Assembly (NCBI GenBank): GCA_020850315.1
Contig: JADZEY010000052.1
Coordinates: 1 to 32,334, forward strand
Length of the DNA: 32,334 nt
Direction: 5' to 3'
Source of the DNA: Armatimonadota bacterium
Lineage (GTDB): Bacteria; Bacteroidota; Ignavibacteria; OLB7
Of the stretch, positions 31,446-32,334 are shown in pieces; positions within the stretch are counted from its first letter, which is position 1; the number at the start of each line of letters is the position of its first letter. Under the pieces are notes generated by a model. It worked only from the letters and a program-made list of their open reading frames with translations, was not told the DNA's origin and did not search any database. A program made the position numbers and the translations under genes.

Positions 31446-32213
31446 ATGTCTCTTCTTTCACTAAACAACGTCACTATCCGGTTTGGCGGATTAACAGCGG
31501 TTGGGAATTTAACCGAGACGTTCGAGCAAGGTTCCCTTTCGGGAATTATTGGGCCGAACGGAGCCGGAAAAACAACGGTGTTCAATGTAATCACCGGGGT
31601 GTACGATCCCACCGAAGGTGGAATCACGTTTGGTGGGCGCGACATTGTGCCGCTAAAGCCCTACCAAATTGCGAATGTAGGAATTGCCCGAACCTTCCAA
31701 AATATCCGGCTGTTTGGCGGGATGACGGTCAGCGATAACATCCGTGTGGCGTTTAACAATAACGCAAAGTCGGGGCTATTTGCTTCGGTGGTGCAGTTGT
31801 TCAATTATCAACGCGAGGAGGAGAATTACCACAAACAGATTGACCACCTGTTGGATATGTTTGGAATGCTGGATAAGCGGAACGAAATGGCAAAAAACCT
31901 CAATTATGGAGATCAGCGCCGCCTGGAAATCGTTCGCGCACTGGCGTGTAAACCGAAATTACTTCTGTTGGATGAGCCTGCGGCGGGGATGAATCCAACA
32001 GAAAAACAGGAGCTGATGAAATTAATTCGCTACATCCGCGACACGTTTAACATTGCAATTATCTTGATTGAGCATGACATGAAAGTAGTGATGGGGATTT
32101 GCGAGCGGATTACAGTGTTAGACTATGGCCACAAAATAGCGGTAGGAACACCTGATGAAGTAAAAGCCAACCCCAAAGTTATCGAAGCCTACTTAGGGGA
32201 ACCTACTCACTAG
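31446..32213 (+). CDS. livG: Branched-chain amino-acid ABC transporter ATPase LivG
   Basis: 255 residues. Walker A GPNGAGKTT (36-44), Q-loop Q85 in TFQNIRLFGG, ABC signature LNYGDQRRLEI (152-162), Walker B LLLLDEP (172-178) and the switch His in EHD (H210) are all intact. The C-terminus (AYLGEPTH) is normal length for LivG. The partner ATPase LivF usually follows directly; here the stop is followed after 36 bases by a transposase start instead. Confidence 0.95.
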   Translation: MSLLSLNNVTIRFGGLTAVGNLTETFEQGSLSGIIGPNGAGKTTVFNVITGVYDPTEGGITFGGRDIVPLKPYQIANVGIARTFQNIRLFGGMTVSDNIRVAFNNNAKSGLFASVVQLFNYQREEENYHKQIDHLLDMFGMLDKRNEMAKNLNYGDQRRLEIVRALACKPKLLLLDEPAAGMNPTEKQELMKLIRYIRDTFNIAIILIEHDMKVVMGICERITVLDYGHKIAVGTPDEVKANPKVIEAYLGEPTH

Positions 32214-32334
32214 ACTTATTCAGGAATAGGTTAAGTTAGCAAGAAAAACATGCTGAACATCCAACGAGCAATAAGCAACGATCGGATTCTTCGATCCTTA
32301 ACGGGACTCTCCGTTAAGCAATTCCACGAATTGG
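32214..32334 (+). mobile_element. IS5-like insertion sequence, right-edge fragment
   Basis: Only the start of the element is visible. The transposase ATG lies 37 bases after the livG stop, so the inverted repeat must fall within 32214-32249; I could not identify its exact end. The element continues past the window. Confidence 0.5.
32250..32334 (+). CDS. IS5-like (Tnp_4 type) transposase, N-terminal 28 residues (partial)
   Basis: The frame reads MLNIQRAISNDRILRSLTGL followed by SVKQFHEL and runs off the right edge. The x-x-R-x-L-R-x-L-T-G-L-x-x-x-x-F pattern is the usual beginning of DDE transposases carrying the HTH_Tnp_4 domain (IS5/ISL2-like group). The identification rests on this short N-terminal pattern alone. 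Confidence 0.65.
   Translation, partial: MLNIQRAISNDRILRSLTGLSVKQFHEL

Overview
The window looks like a GC-rich bacterial contig from the Bacteroidota/Chlorobiota side of the tree, such as a Kapaibacteria- or Ignavibacteria-like lineage. This is an inference from three things. Two large secreted proteins end in type IX secretion (T9SS) sorting-like domains. A Cys-rich HYC_CC_PP-type protein heads a copper efflux cluster. Almost no start codon has a clear Shine-Dalgarno sequence. Both ends of the window run into insertion sequences: the first codons of an IS3-family OrfA at the left and of an IS5-like transposase at the right. The window therefore probably stops where an assembly broke at repeats. 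No tRNA, rRNA or CRISPR array was seen.

Layout. (1) 1-3076, minus strand: a type I restriction-modification locus. A long hsdM is followed by a short ORF with an in-frame TAG and then by the first ~46 codons of hsdS, which is cut by the IS3-type element. (2) 3229-3753, minus: a thioredoxin-like protein. (3) 3947-14313, plus: a copper/silver detoxification cluster. It holds a HYC_CC_PP-like protein, a CusC-type outer-membrane factor, a CusB-type adaptor with a heavy-metal-binding domain, a CusA-type RND pump, a Tat-exported multicopper oxidase and a CopZ-type chaperone. A VanY-like M15 peptidase overlaps the chaperone gene. A broken toxin-antitoxin pair on the minus strand sits between cusB and cusA. 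(4) 14315-15817, minus: an aminoglycoside-phosphotransferase-like kinase fused to a RapZ C-terminal domain. (5) 16248-17138, plus: a cation diffusion facilitator with the NxxxD/DxxxD signature of Mn exporters. (6) 17237-21849, minus: rsmB, a secreted protein with a Lys/Arg-rich tail, and a PNGase F-like secreted protein with a T9SS domain. (7) 22102-26856, plus: an outer-membrane barrel and a 1279-aa repeat-bearing surface protein. (8) 27604-32213, plus: a DoxX protein and the branched-chain amino-acid ABC transporter genes livJ, livH, livM and livG. An IS5-like element sits where livF would be expected.

How the genes work together. The copper cluster covers the full route: cytosolic capture (CopZ), tripartite efflux (CusCBA) and periplasmic Cu(I) oxidation. 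No metal-responsive regulator lies in the window. The Liv genes form one transporter, with a strong terminator after the binding-protein gene.

The most distinctive non-coding signal is a set of degenerate heptanucleotide arrays resembling cyanobacterial STRR repeats. They abut or straddle gene ends (cusC, cusA, the oxidase gene, the PNGase F-like gene, livM). In one case the array lies in frame and forms the linker of the kinase-RapZ fusion. Several dispersed hairpin repeats also occur, including one palindrome present twice about 21 kb apart.
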